DNA of 55,563 bases from Paracoccaceae bacterium (GTDB lineage: Bacteria; Pseudomonadota; Alphaproteobacteria; Rhodobacterales; Rhodobacteraceae): positions 1-55,563 of the forward strand of contig RECW01000136.1 of assembly GCA_007693835.1 (NCBI GenBank). The letters run 5' to 3'. Shown here piece after piece: positions 21,052-32,306 of the stretch. A program made the translations under genes and the position numbers. Positions within the stretch are counted from its first letter, which is position 1. Each line of letters begins with the position of its first letter. The notes under the pieces were generated by a model. That model was not told where the DNA came from. It did no database searches and saw only the letters and a list, made by a program, of their open reading frames with translations.

Positions 21052-21936
21052 CTACTCGTCGAAACCCCGGAACGGCATTTCCGGCGCACGTTTCAGCCAG
21101 TTGTCGGGCGACCAAGCCGCCGCCCGGTCCACCACATGGAGCGCGTAGGCCAGGCGCGATCGCGCCGACAGGTTCGGGCCCGACCGGTGCGGCACGAGAC
21201 CATGGAGCACGACCAGCGCGCCCTCCGGCGCTTCGAGAGCGACTTCGGCGCCGGCGAAGGGCGCCGCGTCCAGCACCTCCATCACCAGATCGTCGCCGTC
21301 GTAGCGGAAGCGGCGTTTCAGCCCCTCGGCATGGCCGCCGGGCACGGCGAACAGGCAGCCGTTCTCCCGGTCCGCCGCTTCGAGCGCGACCCAGAAGCCG
21401 GTGACGGAGACCGGCTCGGTGTGCAGGAAAGTCGCGTCCTGGTGCAGCGTCACCTCGCCGCCGATTTCGGGCTGCTTGCAGATCACCATCGACTGCGCGA
21501 GCGCGGGGTCCGCGAGGCCGAGGTCGGCCGCCGTCTCGGCGAGCCGCGGGTCGCGGGAGAACGGCCCGAAGATCGGGTCGAGGTCGTGCAGCGCATGGCC
21601 GATCTTGTTCACCGCCTTCGTCTTCGGCCGGTCGAGCGCCCCGTCGGCCGCGACGGCGCCCTCCTCGACGAAGAACCGCACCTTGTCGCCCGACTCGCGG
21701 AAGTAGTCCTCCGCCGCATGGGCCTGCGCGGCGGCCGAGAAGGCGACGCGGTTCTGGTCGGGGTCGAACGCCTCGATCAGGTCGGCGACGCGGCCGCGGA
21801 GCAGCGCGCAGGTCTCGGGCGAGGCGAAGCCGTCGAGCACGAGGAAGCCGTCGCGCGCGTAGGCCGCGACCATCGTCGCGGTCAGCCGACCGTCGGCGGG
21901 GTAGGCGAAACGCGGCGGCGTCGGGAAATCGGTCAC
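21052..21936 (-). CDS. phytanoyl-CoA dioxygenase (PhyH) family Fe(II)/2-oxoglutarate-dependent oxygenase
   Basis: [25 protein letters not shown] (HxD), [16 protein letters not shown] start overlaps the deoB stop. Confidence 0.88.
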   Translation of the reverse strand: MTDFPTPPRFAYPADGRLTATMVAAYARDGFLVLDGFASPETCALLRGRVADLIEAFDPDQNRVAFSAAAQAHAAEDYFRESGDKVRFFVEEGAVAADGALDRPKTKAVNKIGHALHDLDPIFGPFSRDPRLAETAADLGLADPALAQSMVICKQPEIGGEVTLHQDATFLHTEPVSVTGFWVALEAADRENGCLFAVPGGHAEGLKRRFRYDGDDLVMEVLDAAPFAGAEVALEAPEGALVVLHGLVPHRSGPNLSARSRLAYALHVVDRAAAWSPDNWLKRAPEMPFRGFDE

Positions 21937-23132
21937 AGGAAGCTCTCTCCGTGGGGGCCGGCGGGCAGGCCGAGCCACGCGGCCACGCTCGCGCCGACAT
22001 CGGCGAAACGCCGGCGGCCGATGGCCCTGGCGCCCGCGCCGAGCCCCAGCACCGGGACCATCTCGCGGGTGTGGTCGGTGCCCGCCCACGTGGGATCGTT
22101 GCCATGGTCGGCGGTCAGGATCAACAGGTCGCCCGGGCGCATCGCGGCTTCGAACCGGCCCACCGCGACGTCGAAGGCCTCCAGCGCGCGGGCGTAGCCC
22201 GACACGTCGCGGCGGTGGCCCCAGAGGCTGTCGAACTCGACGAAATTGGCGAAGACCAGCGCGCCCTCCGGCGCGTCGGCGAAGCTCTCGACGGCGATGT
22301 CGATCAGCGCCGCGTCGGACGGCCCCTTGCGCACCTCGGTCACGCCGCGGTGGGCGAAGATGTCGCCGATCTTGCCGACGCCGATCACCGCCCTGCCCGC
22401 CTCGGCGGCGCGGTCGCAGAGCGTGGGTTCCGGCGGCGGCGTGGCGTAGTCGCGGCGGTTCGGCGTGCGGCGGAAGCCGGAGACGGCGTCGCCGGTGAAG
22501 GGCCGCGCGATGACGCGGCCGACGTTCAGCCGGTCGACCAGCCGACGCGCCGCCTCGCAAACCGCATAGAGACGGTCGAGACCGAACGCCTCCTCGTGCG
22601 CTGCGATCTGCAGCACGCTGTCGACCGAGGTGTAGCAGATCGGCTTGCCCGTCCGCACATGCGCCGCGCCGAGATCGGCGATGATGTCGGTGCCCGAGGC
22701 GTGGCGGTCGCCGAGAATCCCCGGCAGCCCGCACTCCGCGACCAGCGCCTCGGTGAGCCACGCCGGAAAGGCCGGGATGGTGCGCGGGAACACGCCCCAG
22801 GCGAAGGACACCGGAACGCCGGCGAGCTCCCAGTGCCCCGACGGCGTGTCCTTGCCCGTCGACGTCTCCACCGCCGCGCCCCAGAGGCCCTGCGGCGCGG
22901 CGGAAAGCCCGGGCGGCCGGCGGCCCGTCGCCAGCGCCGCCGCCGCGCCGAGACCGATGCGGTCGAGGTTCGGCAGGCTGAGGGGGCCGCTCCGCCCCTC
23001 CTCCGCGCGACCCGCGGCGCAGGCTTCTGCGATGTGGCCGAGAGTGTCGGCGCCGTCGTCGCCGAAGGCGGCGGCGTCCGGCGCGCCGCCGATCCCGACG
23101 CTGTCGAGCACGAACAGGAAGGCGCGGCTCAC
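21933..23132 (-). CDS. deoB: phosphopentomutase
   Basis: [74 protein letters not shown]. Confidence 0.96.
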   Translation of the reverse strand: MSRAFLFVLDSVGIGGAPDAAAFGDDGADTLGHIAEACAAGRAEEGRSGPLSLPNLDRIGLGAAAALATGRRPPGLSAAPQGLWGAAVETSTGKDTPSGHWELAGVPVSFAWGVFPRTIPAFPAWLTEALVAECGLPGILGDRHASGTDIIADLGAAHVRTGKPICYTSVDSVLQIAAHEEAFGLDRLYAVCEAARRLVDRLNVGRVIARPFTGDAVSGFRRTPNRRDYATPPPEPTLCDRAAEAGRAVIGVGKIGDIFAHRGVTEVRKGPSDAALIDIAVESFADAPEGALVFANFVEFDSLWGHRRDVSGYARALEAFDVAVGRFEAAMRPGDLLILTADHGNDPTWAGTDHTREMVPVLGLGAGARAIGRRRFADVGASVAAWLGLPAGPHGESFL

Positions 23133-24451
23133 GCGACGTCCTCCGGGCCGATGCGGGCGAGGACAGGATCGCGGAGCAGCGGCGCCGTATCCGACAGGGT
23201 GTAAGCGGCGCGCAGGGCGTCGGCCGCCGCGTCCGCCTCCGCCTCCGTGCGCGCATGGACGCGGCCGAGCGGCGCGTCGGGTCCGACATGGGCGCCCACG
23301 GCGGCGAGGGCGTCGAAGCCGACCGAGGGGTCGATCCGGTCCGCCGTCCGCGCCCGTCCGCCGCCGAGCGCGATCACCGCCACGCCGACGGCGCGGGTGT
23401 CGATCGCCGCGACGACGCCGGGCGTCTCCGGCGCGACGTCTCGGATGACCGCCGCCTGCGGCAGGTGTTCGGCGAAGCGCTCCAGAAAATCCATCGGCCC
23501 GCCGAGGGCCTGCACCATGCGGCTGAACCGCTCCGCCGCCGCGCCGCCCTCGAAGGCCCGCACGATGCGCTTGCGGGCGATCTCCGCATCCGGCGCGAGG
23601 CCGCCGAGCAGCAAGGCCTCGGCGCCCAGCGCCACCGTCACATCCCACAGCCGCGCGTCGATCTCGTCGCCGATCAGGAACCGGCACGCTTCCGCGACTT
23701 CCAGCGCGTTGCCGGCGACGGGCGCCAGGGGCTCGTCCATGTCCGTGAGCAAGGCCGCGGTGCGGCAGCCGGCGCCGTTGGCGACGCCGACCAGGCTGTC
23801 GGCCAGCGCCCGCGCCTCGGGCGCGCTCGCCATGAAGGCGCCCGAGCCGCATTTCACGTCGAGCACCAGCGCATCGAGCCCCGCCGCCAGCTTCTTCGAC
23901 AGGATCGAGGCGGTGATCAGGTCGACGCTCTCCACCGTCGCGGTCACGTCGCGGATGGCGTAGAGCTTGCGGTCCGCAGGCGCCAGCGCCGTCGTCTGCC
24001 CGATGATCGCCGCGCCCACCTCGCCGACCACACGCCGGAAGGTCTCGCTGTCGGGTTGCGTCGCATAGCCGGGGATCGAGTCGAGCTTGTCGAGCGTTCC
24101 GCCGGTGTGGCCGAGGCCGCGACCGGAGATCATCGGCACATAGGCCCCGCACGCGGCCAGCGCCGGCGCGAGCATCAGCGAAACCGTGTCGCCGACGCCG
24201 CCTGTCGAGTGCTTGTCGAGCACCGGCCCGTCGACGTCCCAGCGCAGCGTCTCGCCGCTGTCGCGCATCGCCTCGGTCAGGGCGACGCGCTCGGGCAGGG
24301 TCATGCCGCGGAAGAACACCGCCATGGCGAGCGCCGCGGCCTGCTCGTCGCCGACCGTCCCGTCGGTCAGGCCGCGGACGAAGAAACGGATCTCCTCGGC
24401 CGAAAGCGCCGCGCCGTCGCGTTTGCGGCGGATGATCTCCTGCGGCAGCAC
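23129..24451 (-). CDS. deoA: thymidine phosphorylase
   Basis: [71 protein letters not shown]. Confidence 0.97.
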   Translation of the reverse strand: MLPQEIIRRKRDGAALSAEEIRFFVRGLTDGTVGDEQAAALAMAVFFRGMTLPERVALTEAMRDSGETLRWDVDGPVLDKHSTGGVGDTVSLMLAPALAACGAYVPMISGRGLGHTGGTLDKLDSIPGYATQPDSETFRRVVGEVGAAIIGQTTALAPADRKLYAIRDVTATVESVDLITASILSKKLAAGLDALVLDVKCGSGAFMASAPEARALADSLVGVANGAGCRTAALLTDMDEPLAPVAGNALEVAEACRFLIGDEIDARLWDVTVALGAEALLLGGLAPDAEIARKRIVRAFEGGAAAERFSRMVQALGGPMDFLERFAEHLPQAAVIRDVAPETPGVVAAIDTRAVGVAVIALGGGRARTADRIDPSVGFDALAAVGAHVGPDAPLGRVHARTEAEADAAADALRAAYTLSDTAPLLRDPVLARIGPEDVA

Positions 24452-25198
24452 TCAGTAGCCCTCGGCCGGATTGGGCGCCGCCGCGCCGTCGAGGGCGGCG
24501 AGGAGCGCCGTCAGCAAGGCGCTCGCGCCGATTCGGAAGGTGCGCGGGCGGGGCCAGTCCGCGCCCATGGCCTCGCGCGCCAGAGCCAGATAGGTTTCGG
24601 CGTCCTCCAGCGTGCGCACGCCGCCGGACACCTTGAGGCCCACGCGCGCGCCGCTGGCCGCGATGGCGTCGAGCATCACGCGCGCGGCCTCCGGCGTCGC
24701 CCCGGTCGCGACCTTGCCGGTCGAGGTCTTCAGGAAATCGGCGCCCTCGGCGACGGCGAGGTCGGCGGCGCGGCGGATCACGCCCGGCTCGTGCAGCATC
24801 CCCGTCTCGAGGATCACCTTCATCAGCTTCGGCCCCGTCGCGACGCGCACGGCGTCGAGCATCTTGGCGGCGACGTCGGCGCGGCCTTCGGCGAAGGCGC
24901 GATAGGGCAGCACGAGGTCTATCTCGTCGGCCCCGTCCGCCAGCGCCTGCTCGGTTTCGGCCACCACAGGCGCCACGCGATCGGCGCCGTAGGGAAAGTT
25001 CACCACGGTCGCCACGGCGACATCCCTCGGCAGGGCCGCCCGCGCGTGCTTCACGAAGCGCGGCCAGACGCAGACGGCCGCGACCGCTCCATGCGGCGTC
25101 GTGGCCTTCGCGCAGAGCGCGGCGACGTCCCCCGCCGTGCAGTCGTCGCTGAGATCGGTCAGGTCGAGACAGGCGAGAGCCGTCGCGGCGTCGCTCAT
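24452..25198 (-). CDS. deoC: deoxyribose-phosphate aldolase
   Basis: [72 protein letters not shown]. Confidence 0.95.
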   Translation of the reverse strand: MSDAATALACLDLTDLSDDCTAGDVAALCAKATTPHGAVAAVCVWPRFVKHARAALPRDVAVATVVNFPYGADRVAPVVAETEQALADGADEIDLVLPYRAFAEGRADVAAKMLDAVRVATGPKLMKVILETGMLHEPGVIRRAADLAVAEGADFLKTSTGKVATGATPEAARVMLDAIAASGARVGLKVSGGVRTLEDAETYLALAREAMGADWPRPRTFRIGASALLTALLAALDGAAAPNPAEGY

Positions 25199-25977
25199 GC
25201 GAACCCCTCCGCGAAGCGCATCGCCAGGGCCTCGAAGCGCGCGGCGGCGCGGTCGGCCTCGGCCTTGGTCTGGGCGTGCGACAGCGGCGCCGCGCCGAGC
25301 CCTGCGGCGAGGTTGGTGATCACCGAAACGCCGGCCACGCGCAGACCGAAGTAACGGGCGAGGATGGTTTCGGGAACCGTCGACATGCCGACCGCATCCG
25401 CCCCCAGCACGGTCGCGGCGCGGATCTCGGCGGGCGTCTCGAACGACGGGCCTGAGAACCAGGCGTAGACGCCCTCGTGCAGATCAGGGTCTATCGCCTT
25501 CAGACGTGCACGCAACGCCGGGTCGTAAGCCTCTCCCATATCGACGAAACGCCTGTCGCCCACCTCGCCGATCAGTGGATTGAGGCCGGAAAACGAGATA
25601 TGGTCCGCAATCGCCATCAGCGCCCCCGGCCCCATCGCGGGCCGCGTCGACCCGGCGGCGTTCGAGAGCAGCACCGCCTCGGCGTCGAGCCGCGCCAGCG
25701 TCTCGATCGGCGCGCGCATCGCCCGCGCGTCGCCGTGCTCGTAGTAGTGCGCCCGCCCCGCCAGCAGCGCCACCCGCGCCCCGCCGAGCCAGCCGAGCGC
25801 CAGCGCGCCCCGGTGCCCGGAGACGCCGGAGGCCGGGAAACCCGGCAGGTCGGCGTAGGGGATCTCGACCGCCTCCTCGACATGGGCGGTCAAGCCCCCG
25901 AGCCCGGAGCCGAGCACGATCCCCAACGCCACCGGCTCGTGGCCGGCGCGGGCGCGCACGGCGTCGGCGGCGGTCAC
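25195..25977 (-). CDS. purine nucleoside phosphorylase
   Basis: [102 protein letters not shown] start. Confidence 0.94.
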   Translation of the reverse strand: MTAADAVRARAGHEPVALGIVLGSGLGGLTAHVEEAVEIPYADLPGFPASGVSGHRGALALGWLGGARVALLAGRAHYYEHGDARAMRAPIETLARLDAEAVLLSNAAGSTRPAMGPGALMAIADHISFSGLNPLIGEVGDRRFVDMGEAYDPALRARLKAIDPDLHEGVYAWFSGPSFETPAEIRAATVLGADAVGMSTVPETILARYFGLRVAGVSVITNLAAGLGAAPLSHAQTKAEADRAAARFEALAMRFAEGFA

Positions 25978-26357
25978 GGCTTCAGCCCGAAGGCGGCGGG
26001 CAGCAGTTCCGCCAGCGTGAACCGCGCGCGCACGCCGTCCAGCCCCGCCGAGTGGATCACCGCCGAGGCCGCGCCGAACTCGGCGAGGCGCTGGCGGCAG
26101 CCGCCGCAGGGCGTGACGGGCTCGGGGTGGTCGGCGATCACCAACGCCTCGGTGAAACGGGTCTCGCCCGCCGTCACCATCGCGGCGAGGGCGGAGGTCT
26201 CGGCGCACCAGCCTTCCGGGAAGGAGGCGTTCTCGACGTTGCAGCCGGCATAGACCGCGCCCGACGCCCCGCGCACGGCGGCGCCGACGGCGAAGCCCGA
26301 ATAGGGCGCGTGGGCGTTGGCCCGCGCCGCCACGGCCGCCCGGAGCAGGTCGTCCAT
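25974..26357 (-). CDS. cdd: cytidine deaminase
   Basis: AHAPYSGFAVGAAVRGASGAVYAGCNVENASFPEGWCAET, TPCGGCRQRLAEFG. Confidence 0.96.
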   Translation of the reverse strand: MDDLLRAAVAARANAHAPYSGFAVGAAVRGASGAVYAGCNVENASFPEGWCAETSALAAMVTAGETRFTEALVIADHPEPVTPCGGCRQRLAEFGAASAVIHSAGLDGVRARFTLAELLPAAFGLKP

Positions 26358-27325
26358 CACCGTTCCTTCACGTAAGGCGCGCCGCCCGCCTTCGGCGGTA
26401 TCGCCTTGCCGATGAAGCCCGCGAGCAGCACCACCGTCAACACATAGGGCGCGGCCTGCACCGCCTGCGGCGGCACGCCGCCGATCAGCGGCAGATCCAC
26501 TCCCTGAAGCCGGATCGCCCCCGCGTCGAGAAAGCCGAACAGCAGACAGGCCGCCATCGCCTGCATCGGCCGCCACTTCGCGAAGATCAGCGCCGCCAGC
26601 GCGATGAAGCCCTTGCCGGCCGACATGTTCGGGATGAACCCGGCCGACTGCGCCATGGACAGATAGGCGCCGGCGAAGCCGCAGAGCACGCCGCAGCAGA
26701 TCACCGCCTTGTAGCGCAGCCACGGCACCGAGAGCCCGGCGGTGTCGACCGCGGCCGGGTTCTCCCCCACCGCGCGCAGCCTGAGCCCGAAGCGCGTGCG
26801 CCAGAGCACCCACCATGTGATCGGCGCCAGCGCGAAGGCGAAGTAGACCAGCGCGTTATGGCCCGAGATCAGGACGGACCACACCTGCCCGAGCAACGGC
26901 GCGTCCCGCAAGGTCTCCGCCAGCGGCAGGTCCATTCCCAGCAGCCGCCCCTCCCGCGGCAGCGAAGGCGTCTTGCCCCCTTGCGCGAACCACGCATGAC
27001 CGAGCACCGCCGTCAGCCCGGCGGCGAGGAAGTTGATCGCGACGCCCGAGACGATCTGGTTGCCCCGCGCCGTGATGCAGGCGAAGCCGTGGATCAGCGC
27101 GAAGCCCACCGACGTCAGCACCGCCGCGAGCAGCGCCGCGGGGATCGAGCCGGTCCAGAACGACACGACCGCGCCCGCGAAGGCCGCCGCCAGCATCTTG
27201 CCTTCCAGCCCGATGTCGAAGACCCCCGCCCGCTCGGAGTAAAGCCCCGCCAGCGCCGCGAACAGCAGCGGCGTGGCGAGCCGCAGCGTCGAGTCGAGGA
27301 CGAGGATCAGCGCCTCGAACATCAC
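26357..27325 (-). CDS. ABC transporter permease, nucleoside/BMP type (YufQ-like)
   Basis: LAALAGLYSERAGVFDIGLEGKMLAAAFAGA, NFLAAGLTAVLGH, AVGENPAAVDTAGLSV. Confidence 0.9.
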   Translation of the reverse strand: MMFEALILVLDSTLRLATPLLFAALAGLYSERAGVFDIGLEGKMLAAAFAGAVVSFWTGSIPAALLAAVLTSVGFALIHGFACITARGNQIVSGVAINFLAAGLTAVLGHAWFAQGGKTPSLPREGRLLGMDLPLAETLRDAPLLGQVWSVLISGHNALVYFAFALAPITWWVLWRTRFGLRLRAVGENPAAVDTAGLSVPWLRYKAVICCGVLCGFAGAYLSMAQSAGFIPNMSAGKGFIALAALIFAKWRPMQAMAACLLFGFLDAGAIRLQGVDLPLIGGVPPQAVQAAPYVLTVVLLAGFIGKAIPPKAGGAPYVKER

Positions 27326-28428
27326 GCGGTCCGGATCGCCCGCGGCGCGAACAGCCGCGCCAGCGCCGGGCGGAACAGGAACTCCAGCGCGCCGGCGAAC
27401 AGGATGACCAGACCCTGGATCATCACGATCATGTCGCGGGTGATCGCCGGTTTCTCGAACGCGAGCTCAGCGCCGCCCTGATAGAGGATGCCGAACAGGA
27501 TCGCCGCCAGCACCACGCCGAGGGGATGCGCCCGCCCCATCAGCGCCACCGCGATGCCGACGAAGCCCGCGCCGCCGACGAACTCGAAGATCAGCCGGTT
27601 CTGCTCTCCCATCACCGAGTTCAGCGCCATCATGCCGGCGAGCGCGCCGGATACGCCCATGGCGACCAGCGTGATCCGCACCGGCGAGACGCCCGCGTAG
27701 ATCGCCGCCGTCGGGTTGGCGCCGAAGGTGCGGATCTCGTAGCCGAGCCGCGTGCGCCAGATCAGCGCCCAGACCGCGACCGCCATCGCCAGCGCCATCA
27801 GCAGCGACACGTTGAGCGGCGCCGAGCCGATCCGCACGCCGAACAGCCCCATGAACCCGGTCAGCCGCGGCGCGCGGCCGCCTTCGGCGAAGGTCCGCGT
27901 CTCGGGGCTCATCGAGCCCGGCGGCGACAGCACGTCGACCAGCAGCCAGATCATCAGCGAGGCGGCGATGAAGTTGAACATGATCGTGGTGATCACGACG
28001 TGGCTGCCGCGCTTGGCCTGCAGCCACGCCGGTATGAACGCCCAGCCCGCCCCCACGGCCGCCGCACCGAGGGCGGCCAGCGGGAACACCGCCCACCACG
28101 GAAAGATGCGGTCGAGCGTCAGGCAGGCCGCGGCGACGCCGAGCCCGCCGACATAGGCCTGCCCCTCGCCGCCGATGTTGAACAGCCCCGCATGGAACGC
28201 CACCGCGACGGCGAGGCCGGTGAAGATGAAGTTGGTGGCGTAGTAGAGGGTGAACCCGATCCCCTCGCCCCAGCCGAGCGCCCCGTAGAGCAGCACCCGC
28301 GTCGCCTCCAGCGGGTCCTCCCCGATGCCGACCACGACCAGCCCCGCGATCAGGAAGGCCGCGGCGAGGTTCAGCAGCGGGATCAGGCCGAGATCGACCC
28401 AGCGCGGGAGGGAGGATGCGGCGGACAT
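27322..28428 (-). CDS. ABC transporter permease, nucleoside/BMP type (YufP-like)
   Basis: AGLFNIGGEGQAYVGGLGVAA, VVITTIMFNFIAASLMIWLL, TFGANPTAAIYAGVSP. Confidence 0.9.
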   Translation of the reverse strand: MSAASSLPRWVDLGLIPLLNLAAAFLIAGLVVVGIGEDPLEATRVLLYGALGWGEGIGFTLYYATNFIFTGLAVAVAFHAGLFNIGGEGQAYVGGLGVAAACLTLDRIFPWWAVFPLAALGAAAVGAGWAFIPAWLQAKRGSHVVITTIMFNFIAASLMIWLLVDVLSPPGSMSPETRTFAEGGRAPRLTGFMGLFGVRIGSAPLNVSLLMALAMAVAVWALIWRTRLGYEIRTFGANPTAAIYAGVSPVRITLVAMGVSGALAGMMALNSVMGEQNRLIFEFVGGAGFVGIAVALMGRAHPLGVVLAAILFGILYQGGAELAFEKPAITRDMIVMIQGLVILFAGALEFLFRPALARLFAPRAIRTA

Positions 28429-28510
28429 TGCGGCGGCCTGTGCTGGCCCGGCGCGCCCGTCGCGCCGGCGCGTTCATCATGGCGCGGCGCACACGCGCCG
28501 TCGACACTTC

Positions 28511-30769
28511 TCAGGCGAAGCGGTTGTTGCGCGGGAAGCCCCGCGGCGCCATCCGGCCGGCCGAGGCGCGGCGGAACAGGTATTCCTCAAGCTCGGGGCC
28601 CGCGACCGTGCGCGTGCGGCCGGCGGAGTCCTTCCACGCCAGCCCCTCGCCCTTCCAGAACACGATGGCGTCCGACAAGCCGCCGTCCTTGTACTTCTGC
28701 AGGCGCACGCCCTTGCCCTTGGAGAGCTCAGGGATCTCCGTCAGCGCAAACACCGAAAGCCGCCGGTTCTCGCCCACCACGGCGACATGATCGCCCGTCA
28801 CCGGCGCGGCGACGACCAGCCGCGCCCCCGGCGCCAGCGTCATCGCCTGCCGGCCGGCGCGGGTCTGCGCGATCAGGTCGTCCTCGGCGACCACGAAGCC
28901 GTCGCCCGCCGACGACGCGAGCAGGCGCTTGACGCCGGGGCGGTGGACGAACAGCGCGGCCACGTCGTCGTCGTTGGCGAGGTCGATCATCAGCCGCAGC
29001 GGCTCGCCCATGCCGCGCCCGCCCGGCAGCTTGTCGCCCGACAGGGTGAAGGCCCGGCCCGATCGGGTCAGCGCGAGGATGCGGTCGGTGGTCTCGGCGT
29101 GGAAGGCGAAGCGCGGGCCGTCGCCGTCCTTGTGCTTCACCTCCGCGTCGAGCGGCTGCGTGCCCCGCAGCGCGCGGATCCAGCCGTTCTTCGAGCACAG
29201 CACGGTGATCGGCTCGCGCTCGATCATCGCCTCGGGCGGCATGATCTCGACCTGCGGCGCGGCGGCGATGGTCGTGCGCCGCGCGCCGCCCGGCGCGTCG
29301 CGGCCGAAGCGGGCGTCGATCTCGCGCACCTGATCGGCGATGCGCGCCCACTGCTTCGCGGGGCTCTCCAGCAGCGCCGTGAGGTCGGCCTGCTCGGCGG
29401 TCAGCGCGTCGCGCTCCTGCCGCAGCGCCATCTCCTCGAGCTTGCGGAGGCTGCGCAGCCGCATGTTCAGGATCGCCTCGGCCTGCGCGTCGGTCAGGCG
29501 CACCGGCGTCGGGCTGTCTCCGTTCGACCAGTCCTCGGCCATCAGCGCGGGCTTCGGCTCGTCCTCGCCGCGGATGATCTCGATCACGCGGTCGAGGTTG
29601 AGGAAGGCGACGATGTAGCCCTCCAGCAACTCCAGCCTTCGCGCGATCTTCTCAAGCCGGTGGCGGCTGCGGCGCTGCAGCACCTCGCGCCGGTGGCCGA
29701 GGAAGGCCAGCAGCAACTCGCGCAGGCTGCACACCCGCGGCGTGCGCCCGTCGATCAGCGCGTTCATGTTGAGCGGGAAACGGGTCTCCAGGTCCGACAG
29801 CTTGAACAGCGTCTCCATCAGCACCGCGGGGTCGACGGCGCGGGAGCGCGGTTCGAGGATCAGCCGCACGTCCTCGGCCGATTCGTCGCGCACGTCCGCG
29901 AGCATCGGCGCCTTCTTCTCCAGCACGAGCTGGGCCAGCCGCTCGACCAGCTTCGATTTCTGCACCTGATAGGGAATCTCGGTGACGACGATCTGGTAGA
30001 CGCCGCGGCCGAGATCCTCCGTCCGCCACCGCGCGCGCAGGCGGAACCCGCCGCGGCCGGTGGCGTAGGCTTCGGCCACGCTCTCGGGCGGTTCGATCAT
30101 CACGCCGCCGGTGGGGAAGTCGGGGCCGGGCACGATGGCGGCCACGTCCGCCTGCGGGTTCTCGATCAGCGCGAGCAACGCGGCGCAAAGCTCGCCGGCG
30201 TTGTGGGGCGGGATGGAGGTCGCCATGCCGACGGCGATGCCCGCCGCCCCGTTGGCGAGCAGATTGGGAAAGGCGCCGGGCAGGACGACGGGCTCCTCCT
30301 CCGAGCCGTCGTAGGTGGCGCGCAGGTCGACGGCGTCCTCGTCGAGCCCGTCGAGCATGGCGGCGGCGACCGCCGTCAGCCGCGCCTCGGTGTAGCGCTG
30401 GGCGGCGGCGTTGTCGCCGTCGATGTTGCCGAAGTTCCCCTGCCCCTCGATCAGCGGATAGCGCAGCGAAAAGTCCTGCGCCGCCCGCACCAGCGCATCG
30501 TAGACGCTGAGTTCGCCGTGAGGGTGATACTTGCCGATCACGTCGCCGACCACGCGCGCCGACTTCTTGAACGGCGAGGCCGGGTCGAGCCGCAGTTGCC
30601 GCATCGCGTAGAGCAGACGGCGATGCACCGGCTTCAGCCCGTCGCGCGCGTCGGGCAGGGCGCGGTGCATGATCGTCGACAGCGCGTATTGCAGATACCG
30701 CTCGCCGAGCGCGCGCGTGAGCGGCTCGCTGGTCACGGAAGGCGGTGCGTCGTCGGTTTCGTCTGCCAT
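28511..30769 (-). CDS. parC: DNA topoisomerase IV subunit A
   Basis: [64 protein letters not shown], 752 aa. Confidence 0.96.
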   Translation of the reverse strand: MADETDDAPPSVTSEPLTRALGERYLQYALSTIMHRALPDARDGLKPVHRRLLYAMRQLRLDPASPFKKSARVVGDVIGKYHPHGELSVYDALVRAAQDFSLRYPLIEGQGNFGNIDGDNAAAQRYTEARLTAVAAAMLDGLDEDAVDLRATYDGSEEEPVVLPGAFPNLLANGAAGIAVGMATSIPPHNAGELCAALLALIENPQADVAAIVPGPDFPTGGVMIEPPESVAEAYATGRGGFRLRARWRTEDLGRGVYQIVVTEIPYQVQKSKLVERLAQLVLEKKAPMLADVRDESAEDVRLILEPRSRAVDPAVLMETLFKLSDLETRFPLNMNALIDGRTPRVCSLRELLLAFLGHRREVLQRRSRHRLEKIARRLELLEGYIVAFLNLDRVIEIIRGEDEPKPALMAEDWSNGDSPTPVRLTDAQAEAILNMRLRSLRKLEEMALRQERDALTAEQADLTALLESPAKQWARIADQVREIDARFGRDAPGGARRTTIAAAPQVEIMPPEAMIEREPITVLCSKNGWIRALRGTQPLDAEVKHKDGDGPRFAFHAETTDRILALTRSGRAFTLSGDKLPGGRGMGEPLRLMIDLANDDDVAALFVHRPGVKRLLASSAGDGFVVAEDDLIAQTRAGRQAMTLAPGARLVVAAPVTGDHVAVVGENRRLSVFALTEIPELSKGKGVRLQKYKDGGLSDAIVFWKGEGLAWKDSAGRTRTVAGPELEEYLFRRASAGRMAPRGFPRNNRFA

Positions 30770-30898
30770 GGGCGAGACGGTAGTCGCTCGCGCCCGCGCG
30801 GTCCATCGCCCGCCCGATCGCGCACCGCGGTAACCGGTTTCACGACTATCACGGGATTGTCAGTTCCTGTTCATCAATGTCGCCGACACAAGCGGCGC

Positions 30899-31357
30899 AT
30901 GATGTTCGAACCAGCGCATGTGCTGGCTGCGGCGCTCGCGTTGAGCAGCGCCGGGCTGGAGAACCGCCACGACCCGGCCGACGTGGCCTGTCTGGCGCTC
31001 AACGTCTACCACGAGGCGCGTGGCGAAAGCGTGACCGGCCAGGCGGCCGTCGCGCACGTCACCTTGAACCGGGTGCGGAACCCGCGGTTCCCCGACAGCG
31101 TCTGCGCGGTGGTGACGCAGCAGGCCCGCGGCGTCTGCCAGTTCTCATGGGTGTGCAACGACCCAGGACAGCCGCGCAACCGGACGGCGCTGAAGCGCGC
31201 CTATCAGGTCGCCGTCGACACGCTCGCCGGCCGCCGCGCCGACCCGACCAACGGCGCGACCTACTTCTTCAGCCGCCGCATCCCGACGCCCGACTGGGCG
31301 CGCCGCATGCGCGAGACCACGGCGATCGACAACCACCGCTTCTTCCGCCAGGGCTGA
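30899..31357 (+). CDS. cell wall hydrolase (SleB-like hydrolase_2 family)
   Basis: ACLALNVYHEARGESVTGQAAVAHVTLNRVRNPRFPDSVCAVVTQ...CQFSWVCN, NGATYFFSR. Confidence 0.9.
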   Translation: MMFEPAHVLAAALALSSAGLENRHDPADVACLALNVYHEARGESVTGQAAVAHVTLNRVRNPRFPDSVCAVVTQQARGVCQFSWVCNDPGQPRNRTALKRAYQVAVDTLAGRRADPTNGATYFFSRRIPTPDWARRMRETTAIDNHRFFRQG

Positions 31358-31373
31358 CGCCGCGCCTGCCGGT

Positions 31374-32306
31374 TCACCGGGCTCGGCCGCGGTGGATGCG
31401 GCCGAAATCGGGGTCGGGCGTGTCCTGTCCGGCCTCCACGATCCCTCGGCGAATCGCTCGCGTGCGGGTGAAATAGTCGAACAGCAGCTCGCCGTCGCCG
31501 GTTCGGATCGCCCGCTGAAGGGCGAAGAGCTCCTCGGTGAAACGGCCGAGGATCTCCAGCGTCGCCTCGCGATTGGTCAGGAACACGTCGCGCCACATCG
31601 TGGGGTCGGAGGCGGCGATGCGGGTGAAGTCGCGGAAGCCCGCCGCGGAGTACTTGATCACCTCCGACTCGGTGACGTGGCGCATGTCGTCGGCGACGCC
31701 CACCATGGTGTAGGCGATCAGGTGCGGCGCATGGCTGGTGACGGCGAGCACGAGGTCGTGGTGCTCGGGGCTCATCTCGTCGACCTTCGCGCCCAGCCGC
31801 TCCCAGAACTCCGCGACCCGCGCGACGGCGCGGCGCGGCGCGGCGGGCGGCGGGGTGACGATGCACCAGCGCCCGTCGAACAGTTCGGCGAAACCGGCGT
31901 CGGGCCCCGAGTGCTCGGTGCCGGCGATGGGGTGGGCCGGCACGAAGGCGGCGCCGTCAGGCAGCGCCGCCGCGACCGTCCGCACGACCGCGGCCTTCAC
32001 CGAGCCGACGTCTGACACGACGGCGCCTGGCGCCAGCGCCGGCGCGACGGCGGCCGCCGCCTCGCCCATCGCGCCGACCGGCGTGCACAGGATCACCAGA
32101 TCGGCCCCGCGCGCCGCTTCGGCGGCCGTCGCAGGAACGGCGTCCAGAAAACCGAGAGAGGTCGCGCGGTCGCGCACCGCCTCGGCGCGATCCCACCCCA
32201 CGAGCGTCGCCGCCGCGCCGCCGCGGCGGGCGGCATGGGCGATGGACGCGCCGATCAGCCCGAGCCCGATCAGCGCGACGCGCCCGAAGACCGGCCCCTC
32301 GCTCAA
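31374..32306 (-). CDS. prephenate/arogenate dehydrogenase family protein
   Basis: VALIGLGLIGASIAHAARRGG, VILCTPVGAM, FVPAHPIAGTEHSGPDAGFAELFDGRWCIVTP; TTG start overlapping the hisC stop. Confidence 0.92.
   Translation of the reverse strand: MSEGPVFGRVALIGLGLIGASIAHAARRGGAAATLVGWDRAEAVRDRATSLGFLDAVPATAAEAARGADLVILCTPVGAMGEAAAAVAPALAPGAVVSDVGSVKAAVVRTVAAALPDGAAFVPAHPIAGTEHSGPDAGFAELFDGRWCIVTPPPAAPRRAVARVAEFWERLGAKVDEMSPEHHDLVLAVTSHAPHLIAYTMVGVADDMRHVTESEVIKYSAAGFRDFTRIAASDPTMWRDVFLTNREATLEILGRFTEELFALQRAIRTGDGELLFDYFTRTRAIRRGIVEAGQDTPDPDFGRIHRGRAR

Noticed and set aside
28325-30898. Long plus-strand ORF antisense to parC running into the SleB-like gene
   Set aside because: Only the 3' part from 30899 is coding (SleB-like); the rest is an open-frame artefact opposite parC.
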